From positions 1,178,001 to 1,242,000 of the forward strand of contig CBDATC010000001.1 of assembly GCA_965199765.1 (NCBI GenBank): DNA of 64,000 nucleotides. Reading direction: 5' to 3'. The notes under the pieces were generated by a model that ran no database searches, had not been told where the DNA came from, and was given only the letters and a program-made list of their open reading frames with translations. Position numbers and translations under genes: made by a program. The stretch is from JAPOXR01 sp965199765. GTDB taxonomy: Bacteria; Pseudomonadota; Alphaproteobacteria; Rhodobacterales; Rhodobacteraceae. Below are positions 25,476-33,306 of the stretch, one piece after another (position 1 is the first letter of the stretch; the number at the start of each line of letters is the position of its first letter).

Positions 25476-25482
25476 CCAATTT
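25465..25482. promoter_or_regulatory. UxuR/ExuR-like operator 1
   Basis: AAATAGGTCAACCAATTT differs at three of 18 positions from the UxuR/ExuR consensus AAATTGGTATACCAATTT. It overlaps the candidate promoter of the nine-gene operon. Confidence 0.55.
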
Positions 25483-25553
25483 ATACAATTGAACGACCAT
25501 TTTGGATTTGCTATTCTTTCGGGACCCATAAAAGTTAAACCCTTAATGCATAA

Positions 25554-25571
25554 TAATTGGTATACCATTTG
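25554..25571. promoter_or_regulatory. UxuR/ExuR-like operator 2
   Basis: Contains the perfect palindrome TGGTATACCA (25558-25567), the core of the UxuR/ExuR consensus; 15 of 18 positions match overall. It sits about 19 bases before the regulator's ATG, suggesting autoregulation. Confidence 0.6.
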
Positions 25572-25589
25572 AAAAATCGAGGACAGAAT

Positions 25590-26276
25590 ATGGAAATTGG
25601 CGCGGCAGACCGAGTCTACACGCAGATCCGCGACCTTCTTCGTTCGGGCGATATCCGCCCCGGGGAGCGCATTCCGAACGAGCGCAGGCTTGCAGAACTT
25701 CACGGCGCGTCCCGAACCGAGGTTCGCGACGCGTTGCTTGTGCTCAAGCGCGAGGGTCTTGTCGAGAGAAAGATCGGCAGCGGAACTTATCTCTCTGACC
25801 GGGCCCCGCAGATCATTGAGCTTGCAGAGGCTTCTGTGGACATGTCGCTTGCCCGGTCTCATGATTTTCATGAGACCCTGGAAGCGCGGCTGCTGTTCGA
25901 ACCCGCGGTTGCCGCCCGCGCCGCTGAGGCTCCGACCAAGGAGTTCATCGACGAGCTGCATCATGCCTTGGAACGCATTCTTTCGGCCCCGACCTGGCTG
26001 CGCTTCAAGGAGGAAATCTACGGATTTTCGCGACTCTACTATATTGAAGCGGGCAACGGATTTCTGTGCTGGGCGTTCGATCAGATCGTCAAATCCCGGC
26101 GGATGAACAATTTTGACGGTGGGACAGAGCAGGCTCCGGTCGCCAATCTGGTTCGGAAACACTTCCATGAAAGACTTTCCAGAATCGCCGATGCTATCAA
26201 TTCCGAAGATCCCGAGCAGGCGCGGTGCGAGGTTGAAAGCTTTCTTGTTGGCATGGCGGCTTCATCTGCTCTGTGA
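25590..26276 (+). CDS. GntR-family regulator (FadR/UxuR subfamily)
   Basis: A 228-residue transcription factor. The N-terminal winged helix reads VYTQIRDLLRSGDIRPGERI, then LAELHGASRTEVRDALLVLK and GLVERKIGSGTYLSD, the canonical GntR HTH. The C-terminal all-helical FCD domain (from about residue 90) contains ETLEARLLFEPAVAARAAE. ATG 25590 is preferred because GAGGA precedes it; an in-frame TTG at 25557 lies inside the operator. Divergent orientation and two UxuR/ExuR-like palindromes suggest it represses both itself and the nine-gene operon until a sugar-acid-type inducer binds. Confidence 0.88.
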   Translation: MEIGAADRVYTQIRDLLRSGDIRPGERIPNERRLAELHGASRTEVRDALLVLKREGLVERKIGSGTYLSDRAPQIIELAEASVDMSLARSHDFHETLEARLLFEPAVAARAAEAPTKEFIDELHHALERILSAPTWLRFKEEIYGFSRLYYIEAGNGFLCWAFDQIVKSRRMNNFDGGTEQAPVANLVRKHFHERLSRIADAINSEDPEQARCEVESFLVGMAASSAL

Positions 26277-26487
26277 CACCGGGCTGCTCCCAGCGCCCCA
26301 TTGGCCCGAATAACGTGTTCAAACCTTTTTTCAGTCAGCGGGCGATCAATCGGAATCCCGTGCAAGAATGATCGGCCCGCAGGCGTTCGCCACTTTCACA
26401 ACGGCGCTCCAAACGAAGGTCATTCCGCGTTTGGTCCTCAATCAAGTCAATCAGATTATCGTAAGCGGACTCGGACCTGTTGGTAGA

Positions 26488-26515
26488 TTGGTTGTAATTC
26501 AAGGATCAATATAGT
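26488..26515 (+). promoter_or_regulatory. Candidate hipBA promoter
   Basis: TTGGTT (26488-26493) and TATAGT (26510-26515) are separated by 16 bases, about 50 bases before the hipB start. TATAGT recurs in inverted form as ACTATA at 26557, which could be part of an autoregulatory site, though this is weak. The region 26277-26487 shows no other signal. Confidence 0.4.
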
Positions 26516-26563
26516 ATCGCTAATGAGCTACAAAGGCTCTAAACTATTAATAAAGGACTATAA

Positions 26564-26866
26564 GTGATACATTTAGATCAAGTGATGACGGCACCGGAAA
26601 TGCGGACGAAGATTTCTCGATCCGCACGAGCCCGCCGAATAGCGATGAATTTAACTCAAAGCGAATTGAGCGAGCGGTCTGGTGTTGGCATTGCGACGAT
26701 CAAGCGGTTCGAGATCGGTAACCCGACCACTACAGACACGCTTCTTGCGATCGCGGAGGTGTTGGATGCGCTGGCCGGTTTTGCGAAATTATTTCCATTG
26801 CCCGAGGCTCGGAAGCTCGAAGATCTGCAACCTCAGACCCGAAAGCGGGCGCGCAAGGGCGCGTAG
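26564..26866 (+). CDS. hipB: HipB-like antitoxin, XRE-family DNA-binding protein
   Basis: A 100-residue protein with one Cro/C1-type HTH: ARARRIAMNLTQSELSERSG, then VGIATIKRFEIGN. HipB antitoxins bind their own operator and neutralise HipA. GTG 26564 is supported by AAAGGA (26552-26557) six bases upstream. The hipA gene begins 5 bp after its stop, the standard arrangement of this toxin-antitoxin pair. Confidence 0.85.
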   Translation: MIHLDQVMTAPEMRTKISRSARARRIAMNLTQSELSERSGVGIATIKRFEIGNPTTTDTLLAIAEVLDALAGFAKLFPLPEARKLEDLQPQTRKRARKGA

Positions 26867-26871
26867 CGTTG

Positions 26872-28107
26872 ATGACGCCATTATCCGTAGGGTTAAATTT
26901 CGGCTCCGGCGCGGAACCGCGCACGGTCGGTCGGCTTGGCCGAGACCACGCAGCCCGGGTGGTGGTTCTGGAATGGTCGGAGCAGTTCGCCTCGGCACCC
27001 TTACCCATACTGCCCCTCTCTTCAAGGCCATATTCAGGGTTGTTGAGGCCTGATCGAAGCCGAAGGGCGACGCTTCCTGGACTCATCGAGGACAGCCTTC
27101 CCGACGGGTGGGGCAAGCTCTTGCTCGATCTTGAAATCGAGAAGCGTGGGATCAGCCGGTCAAAGATAGGGGATCTTGAAAGACTGGCATTTGTTGGAAT
27201 GCACGGAACAGGGGCTATGACGTATTGCCCGGAGGAACGAACTGAACCGCAGGATGTCATTGATCTCGTCTGGTTCGAAGACATTGTTCCGATTGTCGCT
27301 GATGGAGCGTCAGCGGAGGATCTCTCTCGGCTTCGCGTGATTTCCGGAGGCAGCCAGGGAGCCCGTCCGAAATTCATGGCCCAGCTTGGAGTTGACAGAA
27401 AGACTTTGCGTGACCATCGAATGCCGCTTGAAAGCGGATGGCGTCATGTTCTTATCAAGGGACGGGCATCGCTGGATCCCTTCGGGTCCGTCCATGCCGA
27501 AGCGGCGTATGGCATGATGATGCGCAATGCTGGGATCGATGTTTCAACCATGTTTGTGCTGGCGGGAAAGAATGAAGATTATTTTTGCACTGAACGGTTT
27601 GACCGTCCTGGATGTTCCCGCCTTCACACTTCAACCATCGCCGGTCTGCTGGATTGCGGTTTGGCGCATGGCGTTGTCGACTATCGTGATTTTATCAAGC
27701 TTGCGCGAATTCTGTGCCGCAATGCGGCAGTCATTGAGGAGGTGTTTCGCCGCATGGTCTTCAATGCGCGCGCCTTCAATCGGGACGACCATGTGCGCAA
27801 TCATGCGTTTTTGATGGACGCGAACGGAAACTGGTCGCTTGCTCCTGCCCATGATGTTTCCTTTTCGGCCGGTTCTGGGGGCGAACACTCTATGTCGATT
27901 GCCGGAGAGGGACGATTTCCCGGAGGCGAAGCCTTTGCCCAAATCGCCCGTAATGCCGGCATCAGAAAAGCCCGATTCACCGCGATCATTGATCAGGTCG
28001 ATACGGCCTTGAGTGCATGGGAGGAAGTCGCGAAAGACCATGATGTGCCCAATCAGCTTCGGGCCGAAATCACGCGGGAGATCAATACCGCGCGCCGCTG
28101 GAATTAA
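26872..28107 (+). CDS. hipA: HipA-family serine/threonine kinase toxin
   Basis: A 411-residue HipA-fold kinase. Family blocks in order: LPGLIEDSLPDGWGKLLLD (N-subdomain), VISGGSQGARPKFMAQLG (the Gly-rich ATP-contact loop), HVLIKGRASLDPFGSVHAEA (ATP lysine), RMVFNARAFNRDDHVRNHAF (catalytic Asp and metal Asn) and LAPAHDVSF (DFG-like Asp). In HipA of E. coli the kinase inactivates GltX and causes persistence; related proteins target other aminoacyl-tRNA synthetases. All catalytic positions appear intact. ATG 26872 is used; TTG 26869 is adjacent. The partner antitoxin gene is immediately upstream. Confidence 0.9.
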   Translation: MTPLSVGLNFGSGAEPRTVGRLGRDHAARVVVLEWSEQFASAPLPILPLSSRPYSGLLRPDRSRRATLPGLIEDSLPDGWGKLLLDLEIEKRGISRSKIGDLERLAFVGMHGTGAMTYCPEERTEPQDVIDLVWFEDIVPIVADGASAEDLSRLRVISGGSQGARPKFMAQLGVDRKTLRDHRMPLESGWRHVLIKGRASLDPFGSVHAEAAYGMMMRNAGIDVSTMFVLAGKNEDYFCTERFDRPGCSRLHTSTIAGLLDCGLAHGVVDYRDFIKLARILCRNAAVIEEVFRRMVFNARAFNRDDHVRNHAFLMDANGNWSLAPAHDVSFSAGSGGEHSMSIAGEGRFPGGEAFAQIARNAGIRKARFTAIIDQVDTALSAWEEVAKDHDVPNQLRAEITREINTARRWN

Positions 28108-28548
28108 CTTCGCAGTCTCAATCAACGATTTCGATCTCCCGTCAGTTTTTTGTCTGTCGTTGCGCGCCTGCGGCTGTGACCGCTCCCCGCCAAGGTTTGG
28201 AACATTGCCGTCAATTCGTTCTCCTCGATCTTTGGCGGTGTGGCAACATTGGCGAATTCGTCTATGAATTCATAAGTCTGTTTTGCGCCAGGATCTTCTC
28301 AATATAGCCCCCTTCCCAAAGGTATATGATCTTGCCCGACATCAATTTCTTGGCGCGATCATGTCGGGGAAATTTCTTGGCATCGGCTTGCGCAGCCATG
28401 TCTGCACTGTCATCGAAGCGCCGTTGAATTTGGTTCGTCAGCCGCCGGCCCTTTGGGTTGTTGCTTCTGCCAGAGTTGACGCCGGAGATCATTCACGCTG
28501 CTTTGCTTTGGCGCTGTCCGTTCGGAAAGGTGCAGCGCTAACGCTATG
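28108..28548. other. Intergenic region with no recognised gene
   Basis: About 440 bp between convergent hipA and the AAA ATPase. Short open frames exist on both strands, but none has recognisable motifs or a ribosome site. It may hold decayed sequence. Confidence 0.4.
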
Positions 28549-29835
28549 TCAGAGCGTAACAGCGCTCCACAATGAACTCAGCGGCAGGACAAAGTTTCTG
28601 TCTCCGAAGGTTAGTTTCTCCCGGCCGAGATAGAAGATGATCCCGGTGCATCTTCTGCCGCGTCCCGGGCCAAAGGCGGCAAACCATTTGAGATGCCTGA
28701 AGTCGCCGGCAACAATCGAAGCGGAAGCTTTGACCTTGATATTGACCATCCGGTGGCCGCCATCGACCAAGATGTCGATCTCACGTCGGTCGGCGCTGCG
28801 CCAGTGATAAAGTCTGCAGTCAGCATCTTGCATCGGCAATGCCCGCTGAATCTCTCCTGTTACATAACTTTCAAGCAACGGACCCAAAGCATGCGGCAAA
28901 TTGTCGATGGCAAATGTCTCCTTATTCAAGCGTCGCAACGCACAGGCGATGCCGGAATCCACGAAGTGAAATTTGGACCGTTTGATCTCCCGCCCCGCCC
29001 CGCTTCCTGTCCAAGATCCCAGCTTCGTTACCATCGACAGGCGAATCAGAATATCGAGATAACGATTGATAGTGGGGCGCTGCAGCTTGGTCCGTTTCGC
29101 GATCTCGGAAATGTTGATTTCCTGCGATGTGCGCGATGCCATCTGTCCGATCAGACCTCGCAACGCATCCGATGCTCGAACCGGCATGAGGTCAGCGACA
29201 TCACGATCAACCACTGCATCAACGTAATCCCGATATTGACGCTGTCGAGGTTTCAACGCCAGGCTTCTCGCTTCCGGAAATCCGCCTGCCAAGATCAGAT
29301 CAATATAGCCGCGCCGGCTTTCCCGTTCGGGATCAGCGATTTGGGAGAGCAGAGGATTCTTCTGCATCGCCCAATCGACCAGGCGGTTCACCGGAGCTCT
29401 CTTGATTTCAGCAACTGATAACGGCCACAGTTTGAGCGTTCGCATTCTGCCGGCTAGCGAGTCTGCTGCTTTCGACGATGTGAAGACATTTGACGAACCA
29501 GTTAGAACGAACTGTCCCTTCCGCCGGTCGGCATCGACTTTCCGCTTCACTGCCAGTGCAAGTTCTTTGGATCGCTGAGCTTCATCTATGATGAGCGGCG
29601 CTCCGTTCAGACCGTCGGTAAGACTGCTGAGCTGGCCTTCAGGATCAGCGTCGAAGGCCGCCAAGACCGCAGAGTTGTCAAGGGTCAAAAAACGACCGCG
29701 TCCGAACAAGTCCCGCACAAGAGTGGTCTTGCCGACCTGCCGCGGGCCGATGAGGTTGACTACACGGGCCGAACTTATCGCCTCTTCCAGCTCCTTGGTC
29801 AGGTGTCGAGGCAACAAGGATTCCGGATCATTCAT
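28549..29835 (-). CDS. AAA ATPase with DUF4143 domain
   Basis: A 428-residue protein of the widespread AAA_14/DUF4143 family. Walker A is GPRQVGKTTLVRDLFG, Walker B LIIDEAQR, sensor FVLTGSSN. A winged-helix-like region follows (INISEIAKRTKLQRPTINRYL), then the DUF4143 nuclease-like end HWRSADRREIDILVDGGHRM with the ID..VD..K pattern (D and K of a PD-(D/E)xK-like fold). Function is not established; members are common in mobile or defence-rich regions. Neighbours are hipBA and the pilus cassette. It is intact, with a normal length. Confidence 0.85.
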   Translation of the reverse strand: MNDPESLLPRHLTKELEEAISSARVVNLIGPRQVGKTTLVRDLFGRGRFLTLDNSAVLAAFDADPEGQLSSLTDGLNGAPLIIDEAQRSKELALAVKRKVDADRRKGQFVLTGSSNVFTSSKAADSLAGRMRTLKLWPLSVAEIKRAPVNRLVDWAMQKNPLLSQIADPERESRRGYIDLILAGGFPEARSLALKPRQRQYRDYVDAVVDRDVADLMPVRASDALRGLIGQMASRTSQEINISEIAKRTKLQRPTINRYLDILIRLSMVTKLGSWTGSGAGREIKRSKFHFVDSGIACALRRLNKETFAIDNLPHALGPLLESYVTGEIQRALPMQDADCRLYHWRSADRREIDILVDGGHRMVNIKVKASASIVAGDFRHLKWFAAFGPGRGRRCTGIIFYLGREKLTFGDRNFVLPLSSLWSAVTL

Positions 29836-29911
29836 AAGCTAAACTTTCTTGCCGCATCTGCGCGGCATCATGTGACACATGCTGAACGCACGATCCCGAA
29901 ATTATTCACAA

Positions 29912-29938
29912 AATGGTTAACATCATTATCACCATTTG
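29912..29938. promoter_or_regulatory. Inverted repeat upstream of the AAA ATPase gene
   Basis: AAATGGT (29912-29918) and ACCATTT (29932-29938) form a perfect 7-bp inverted repeat with a 13-base spacer, in AT-rich DNA about 80 bp before the ATPase start. It could be an operator; no regulator is assigned. Confidence 0.25.
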
Positions 29939-30074
29939 TATATTATCTTACGCACCATCTGTTCAATAAGGTTATCACCAAATGAAGGTTTGCGGTTTGG
30001 TCGAATACTGATGCCATCTTGTAAAAGCAGCTTATCAAATTGGATTGAAAGATTTCAGCCTCGATCACAAGGCC

Positions 30075-30480
30075 GGCGGAGTTCCAGGTGTCGCCGGGGT
30101 CAATGGAAATGGCCGGCTTGCGCAGGCCGAGACCTTTCGTAAAGGTCCGTGGCCAATGGTCAGTTTGCGCGGGATTTTGGACGAAGCGCGCCGTGCGATG
30201 GACCGCTTTCGCGTGCTCTGTGAAACTCCCAGTCAACCAGCCAGGTGACGGCCCTCCTTGTCGCCCAGCCCACACGTGGACCGGATTTCGGCACCACAAA
30301 TTTTGTTTGGCATGAGCTGAACCGCGCACTCCGGCGGTCATTCTGATCCCTTTTGATTTGGATGAGCTCATTGGAATCTGTGACCGCATCATCGTGATGC
30401 GGAGCGGCCAGGCCGCGGGTTCGTTCCAGCTACCCGGCGCAGCTGATAAAATTTGGTGCCGTCGTGTTCGGAATGCTGTG
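30075..30480 (+). pseudogene. Decayed ABC-transporter ATPase (nucleoside/sugar type, C-terminal part)
   Basis: A remnant in at least two frames. GVPGVAGVNGNGRLAQAE corresponds to the second-domain Walker A region of RbsA/YufO-type ATPases. TALLVAQPTRGPDFGTTNFV corresponds to the usual AAQPTRGLDVGA segment, and VILIPFDLDELIGICDRIIV to the switch region. A frameshift lies between the last two (around 30330), and the signature region is missing. It is inactive and has no intact partner genes nearby. The 270 bp that follow up to the next gene contain nothing recognisable. Confidence 0.75.
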
Positions 30481-30773
30481 AAGAATCTCGCACGCCGCTC
30501 CCGGAATGCGCATTTTCCCTTGGTCGCAGCCTTGAAACCGCGTGCCTTTGCGCCGACACTCACAGATGCAGCGATGTTTGGCGCTCTCTAGACGTTTTGC
30601 AGAGCGAAAAACTTCGATTAACCGCAGAGACAAATAAACGTTAAATTGATCCCTCCGTCGGTTTTACACATCAATTTGAACCTAGAACATTCTTGATCGC
30701 CGAGAATCCCACAAGACAGATTTAAGCATCTCTCCACAAACGGTGATTGTTCAACAAAATCGGAAGGTATGTG

Positions 30774-32147
30774 GTGGCGGACGAGAAAGGCGCTGCGCCG
30801 CAGGATCCTCTCTTTGGCCTGTTTCTGGGGATTTTCGTCGCGAGCATCGGGATTGGCGCCGCGGCTGCTTTAGCAGACTGGGCGTTTTTGCTGACAGCGG
30901 TTGGCGCGTATGTCCAGCTTTATCCAGCGGCTTGGCTTTCCGAACGGGTCGAATGGCTAAGCGTCCTGCCAATTCTTGGCGAAACTGTATTCGAGCCATC
31001 GCTTTTCTGGCACGGTGCTCATCAATCGATGCATGGCATCGGAAAGACAGATTGGAATAATTTGCAATTGGCGGCAGGTCGGACTGCGTTCCTGTTATAC
31101 GGACTTCCATTGGCCGCTGTCGTATTCAGACTGAGAAAGACACGGCCTGATCTGACATATCGTTCCATTCACACGATTGACAGTTTGATCGGATTGCAAG
31201 CGATTTCCTGGCCTCTCACTGGGATTGTCCGAACCTTTGCTCCGCTTTCCAGCCGCACCAACCCGATACAAGTTATCAAGTCAGTCTCTGCACACAACAT
31301 GAAAGGGGTTGAACGGCTTGGCCAGCTTCTCAAACCGTCCCAGCCCGCCTCGGTTCCGCCTCCGATGGAAATCGCATTGAAACCGGATCTGTGGCTTGCC
31401 AACGAGGGACTTGCGGTCGGCGGGATGCAAACGGATCAGCATTCGATTGCCCCGAAAAGACCCTCTGTGGTGATCGATAATGCGTTGTCGAATGATGCTG
31501 TTTGTGAAGTGTTGGAAACACAGCTTGGCCCGCCATGGTACGGCTTCGACAATCTAAGTCCCGTACACCGTGCACTGTGCGCAGTATTCTCGTTTGGTTT
31601 CAATGGTCGAAGGAATGATTGCGAAAGACTGCTTGAGAGATTGTCATTGTTATCCGAACATTCGGTGTTGAGCGGGCATAGTTTCGAACAGGCGGTTGCC
31701 AGAGATCGCCGATTGATGGCAACCATAAGCGGCGCGCTTTCAGGATCGTGCGGTGCGAGGCTTCGGCAAGCCGCGGCGGATCATGCCTGGCAGCGAACTG
31801 CATTCATTGCCATGCTTTTAGCGGCGCGAAACCGCATAGGAATTCTCGCCAGCGCGTCATTTGTTTGGCTGAAGCGCGAAGACCGTGCGTTATGGTTTGT
31901 GCTCAACGCGGCCGGAGGCAGAGTCGCTCACGCCGAAGCTGCGGGCGTGTGCGCGCACTTCAGTGCCGAAAGTCAAATCGAACAAGCACTGCACCTGCCC
32001 ACTGTGTTCCAGGGCGGAGAAGCATTCATAAAAGGGTATTTGAATATTGATCCAGTGCGCGACAGGGCAAGGCATCTGATGTTGGAAGCTCGCAAGCCGG
32101 TTGGTCAGCGTTTGCGCGAAGCTGCAAACCATGGAAGCCAATGCTGA
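30774..32147 (+). CDS. dotM: DotM/IcmP-like type IVB secretion coupling-complex protein
   Basis: A 457-residue protein with N-terminal membrane segments (GLFLGIFVASIGIGAAAALA and TAFLLYGLPLAAVVF) and a soluble C-domain. It aligns by recall with Legionella DotM: LGPPWYGFDNLSPVHRALCA against LGPYWDGFERCSPQAYALSA, and ASASFVWLKREDRALWFVLN against SSEFLWLKPVDRRLWYMLN, followed by AEAAGVCAHFSAE. DotM partners DotL as the Dot/Icm coupling complex; its IncI-plasmid relative is TrbA. GTG 30774 is favoured because GGAAGG lies six bases upstream; in-frame TTG 30747 has no site. It overlaps the next gene by 7 bases. No DotL/TrbC ATPase is in the window. Confidence 0.88.
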   Translation: MADEKGAAPQDPLFGLFLGIFVASIGIGAAAALADWAFLLTAVGAYVQLYPAAWLSERVEWLSVLPILGETVFEPSLFWHGAHQSMHGIGKTDWNNLQLAAGRTAFLLYGLPLAAVVFRLRKTRPDLTYRSIHTIDSLIGLQAISWPLTGIVRTFAPLSSRTNPIQVIKSVSAHNMKGVERLGQLLKPSQPASVPPPMEIALKPDLWLANEGLAVGGMQTDQHSIAPKRPSVVIDNALSNDAVCEVLETQLGPPWYGFDNLSPVHRALCAVFSFGFNGRRNDCERLLERLSLLSEHSVLSGHSFEQAVARDRRLMATISGALSGSCGARLRQAAADHAWQRTAFIAMLLAARNRIGILASASFVWLKREDRALWFVLNAAGGRVAHAEAAGVCAHFSAESQIEQALHLPTVFQGGEAFIKGYLNIDPVRDRARHLMLEARKPVGQRLREAANHGSQC

Positions 32148-32629
32148 ACTGGATCCCGATTGTTCTTGCGGCAGTGCTAACCGAAGGTTCGGCGGGACTG
32201 CGAGCCGACCCTGATGACTTGAAGCAGAGAGCAACGTTCGAAGTCGTCGATGCGACAATGCATCATTATTTTGCACTTCTTTCCGCCGCTTCTGAAATCC
32301 ATATTCTAGGCCCGGTCGAAATTACCGTTCAAAGTCCTTTTGTTTCTGAAGGGAATTGGCAAAGCGAATTGGTTTCGGAGGGAACCAATTACTTTCTTCT
32401 GACTTGGCCGGCCGGCCGGCAAGACAACCCTCGATTCAAATTACCAATTGAGAATGCAACGAGCATTCTGCAGCGAATGAACGGCATACGGTTTTCAACC
32501 GATTCAGTTTCAGGGTTTTGGCAGGATGGCGGATCGGGTCAAGGCATTGTCTCTGGCAACCGAATTCCCAATCCGATCAATCAAATCAATCTCAACACTC
32601 CAGTGATTGTGACAAAAGTTCGGCCATGA
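32141..32629 (+). CDS. PilM-like thin-pilus biogenesis protein
   Basis: A 162-residue putative exported protein: short N-terminal hydrophobic segment (WIPIVLAAVLTEGSAGL), then a soluble domain containing GTNYFLLTWPAG and a C-terminal GIVSGNRIPNPINQINLNTP. The layout resembles PilM of the IncI/R64 thin-pilus operon (signal, ~120-residue domain, Gly/Pro-rich tail ending in a hydrophobic strand), but identity is weak. Context supports it: DotM upstream, prepilin peptidase and PilV downstream, overlapping by 7 and 4 bases respectively. Role in R64 PilM is accessory and poorly understood. Treat as a hypothesis. Confidence 0.45.
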   Translation: MLNWIPIVLAAVLTEGSAGLRADPDDLKQRATFEVVDATMHHYFALLSAASEIHILGPVEITVQSPFVSEGNWQSELVSEGTNYFLLTWPAGRQDNPRFKLPIENATSILQRMNGIRFSTDSVSGFWQDGGSGQGIVSGNRIPNPINQINLNTPVIVTKVRP

Positions 32630-33306
32630 TTGCAGTGGACATACTCGGATTTGCAGTCATGTCGTGCGTCGCATCCGCCGCGCTGGGTTACATTGGTTTG
32701 CAGAGATTGGCCGGCGACGGCGACAAAATGTTGGGAAGTTTGCTCTGCGCATCGCATGCGGGTGGATTAATAGGGTTGTGCCAATTCATATCAGGCAACA
32801 GCGGAAATGCGATCTATGCTGCGGTTCCCCTATGCGCAATGCTGGCCACTGCCGCCTATGTTGATTGGCGCACCGCTTGGGCGCCGACAGAACTGGTTTT
32901 TCCCATTTGCTTGCTCTCCGCGGGTTACACAGCTTGGCCAGCATACGGCGGATGGGTTGCTTTGGCTTGGTCGGTGGCAACCGGCGGCGGGATTTTCGCG
33001 TCATCTTGGTTGCTTTGGCGTTTGCAAAGATCGTTCGGTATTGGCTGGGTGCCGCCAGCCGATGCAATAGCGATTTTTGTACCGTTCCTGCTGATCGATA
33101 CCGGCATAAGTCTAACCTTCGCATATTTGACTATAACAGGCGCATTGCTTGCAGTTCGACATCGAATGCATGGTTTAAAAGACGCCTTTGGATTGATTTG
33201 TTCTGAAGGCAAAGTCGCGTTCTTGGCAATCGTGTTTCCGGTTTGTCTGGCTGGAATAGCCGTGAATTCAGCTTTCTCAGAATTTGGATTTTCAAATGCA
33301 GGCTGA
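32626..33306 (+). CDS. Prepilin-peptidase-like membrane aspartyl protease (PilU-like)
   Basis: A 226-residue polytopic membrane protein with about six hydrophobic segments. Type IV prepilin peptidases use two aspartates on the cytoplasmic face. The first appears in AAYVDWRTAWAPTEL and the second in GWVPPADAIAIFVPF, which replaces the canonical GxGD with PPAD. The N-terminal cytosolic zinc domain of PilD-type enzymes is absent, as in the short plasmid PilU. ATG 32626 overlaps the previous stop as ATGA; the next gene overlaps its end by 11 bases. The downstream gene encodes a prepilin, the natural substrate. Confidence 0.65.
   Translation: MIAVDILGFAVMSCVASAALGYIGLQRLAGDGDKMLGSLLCASHAGGLIGLCQFISGNSGNAIYAAVPLCAMLATAAYVDWRTAWAPTELVFPICLLSAGYTAWPAYGGWVALAWSVATGGGIFASSWLLWRLQRSFGIGWVPPADAIAIFVPFLLIDTGISLTFAYLTITGALLAVRHRMHGLKDAFGLICSEGKVAFLAIVFPVCLAGIAVNSAFSEFGFSNAG

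Noticed and set aside
28262..28492. 76-codon minus-strand open frame after hipA
   Set aside because: No ribosome site and no recognisable family; insufficient to call a gene.
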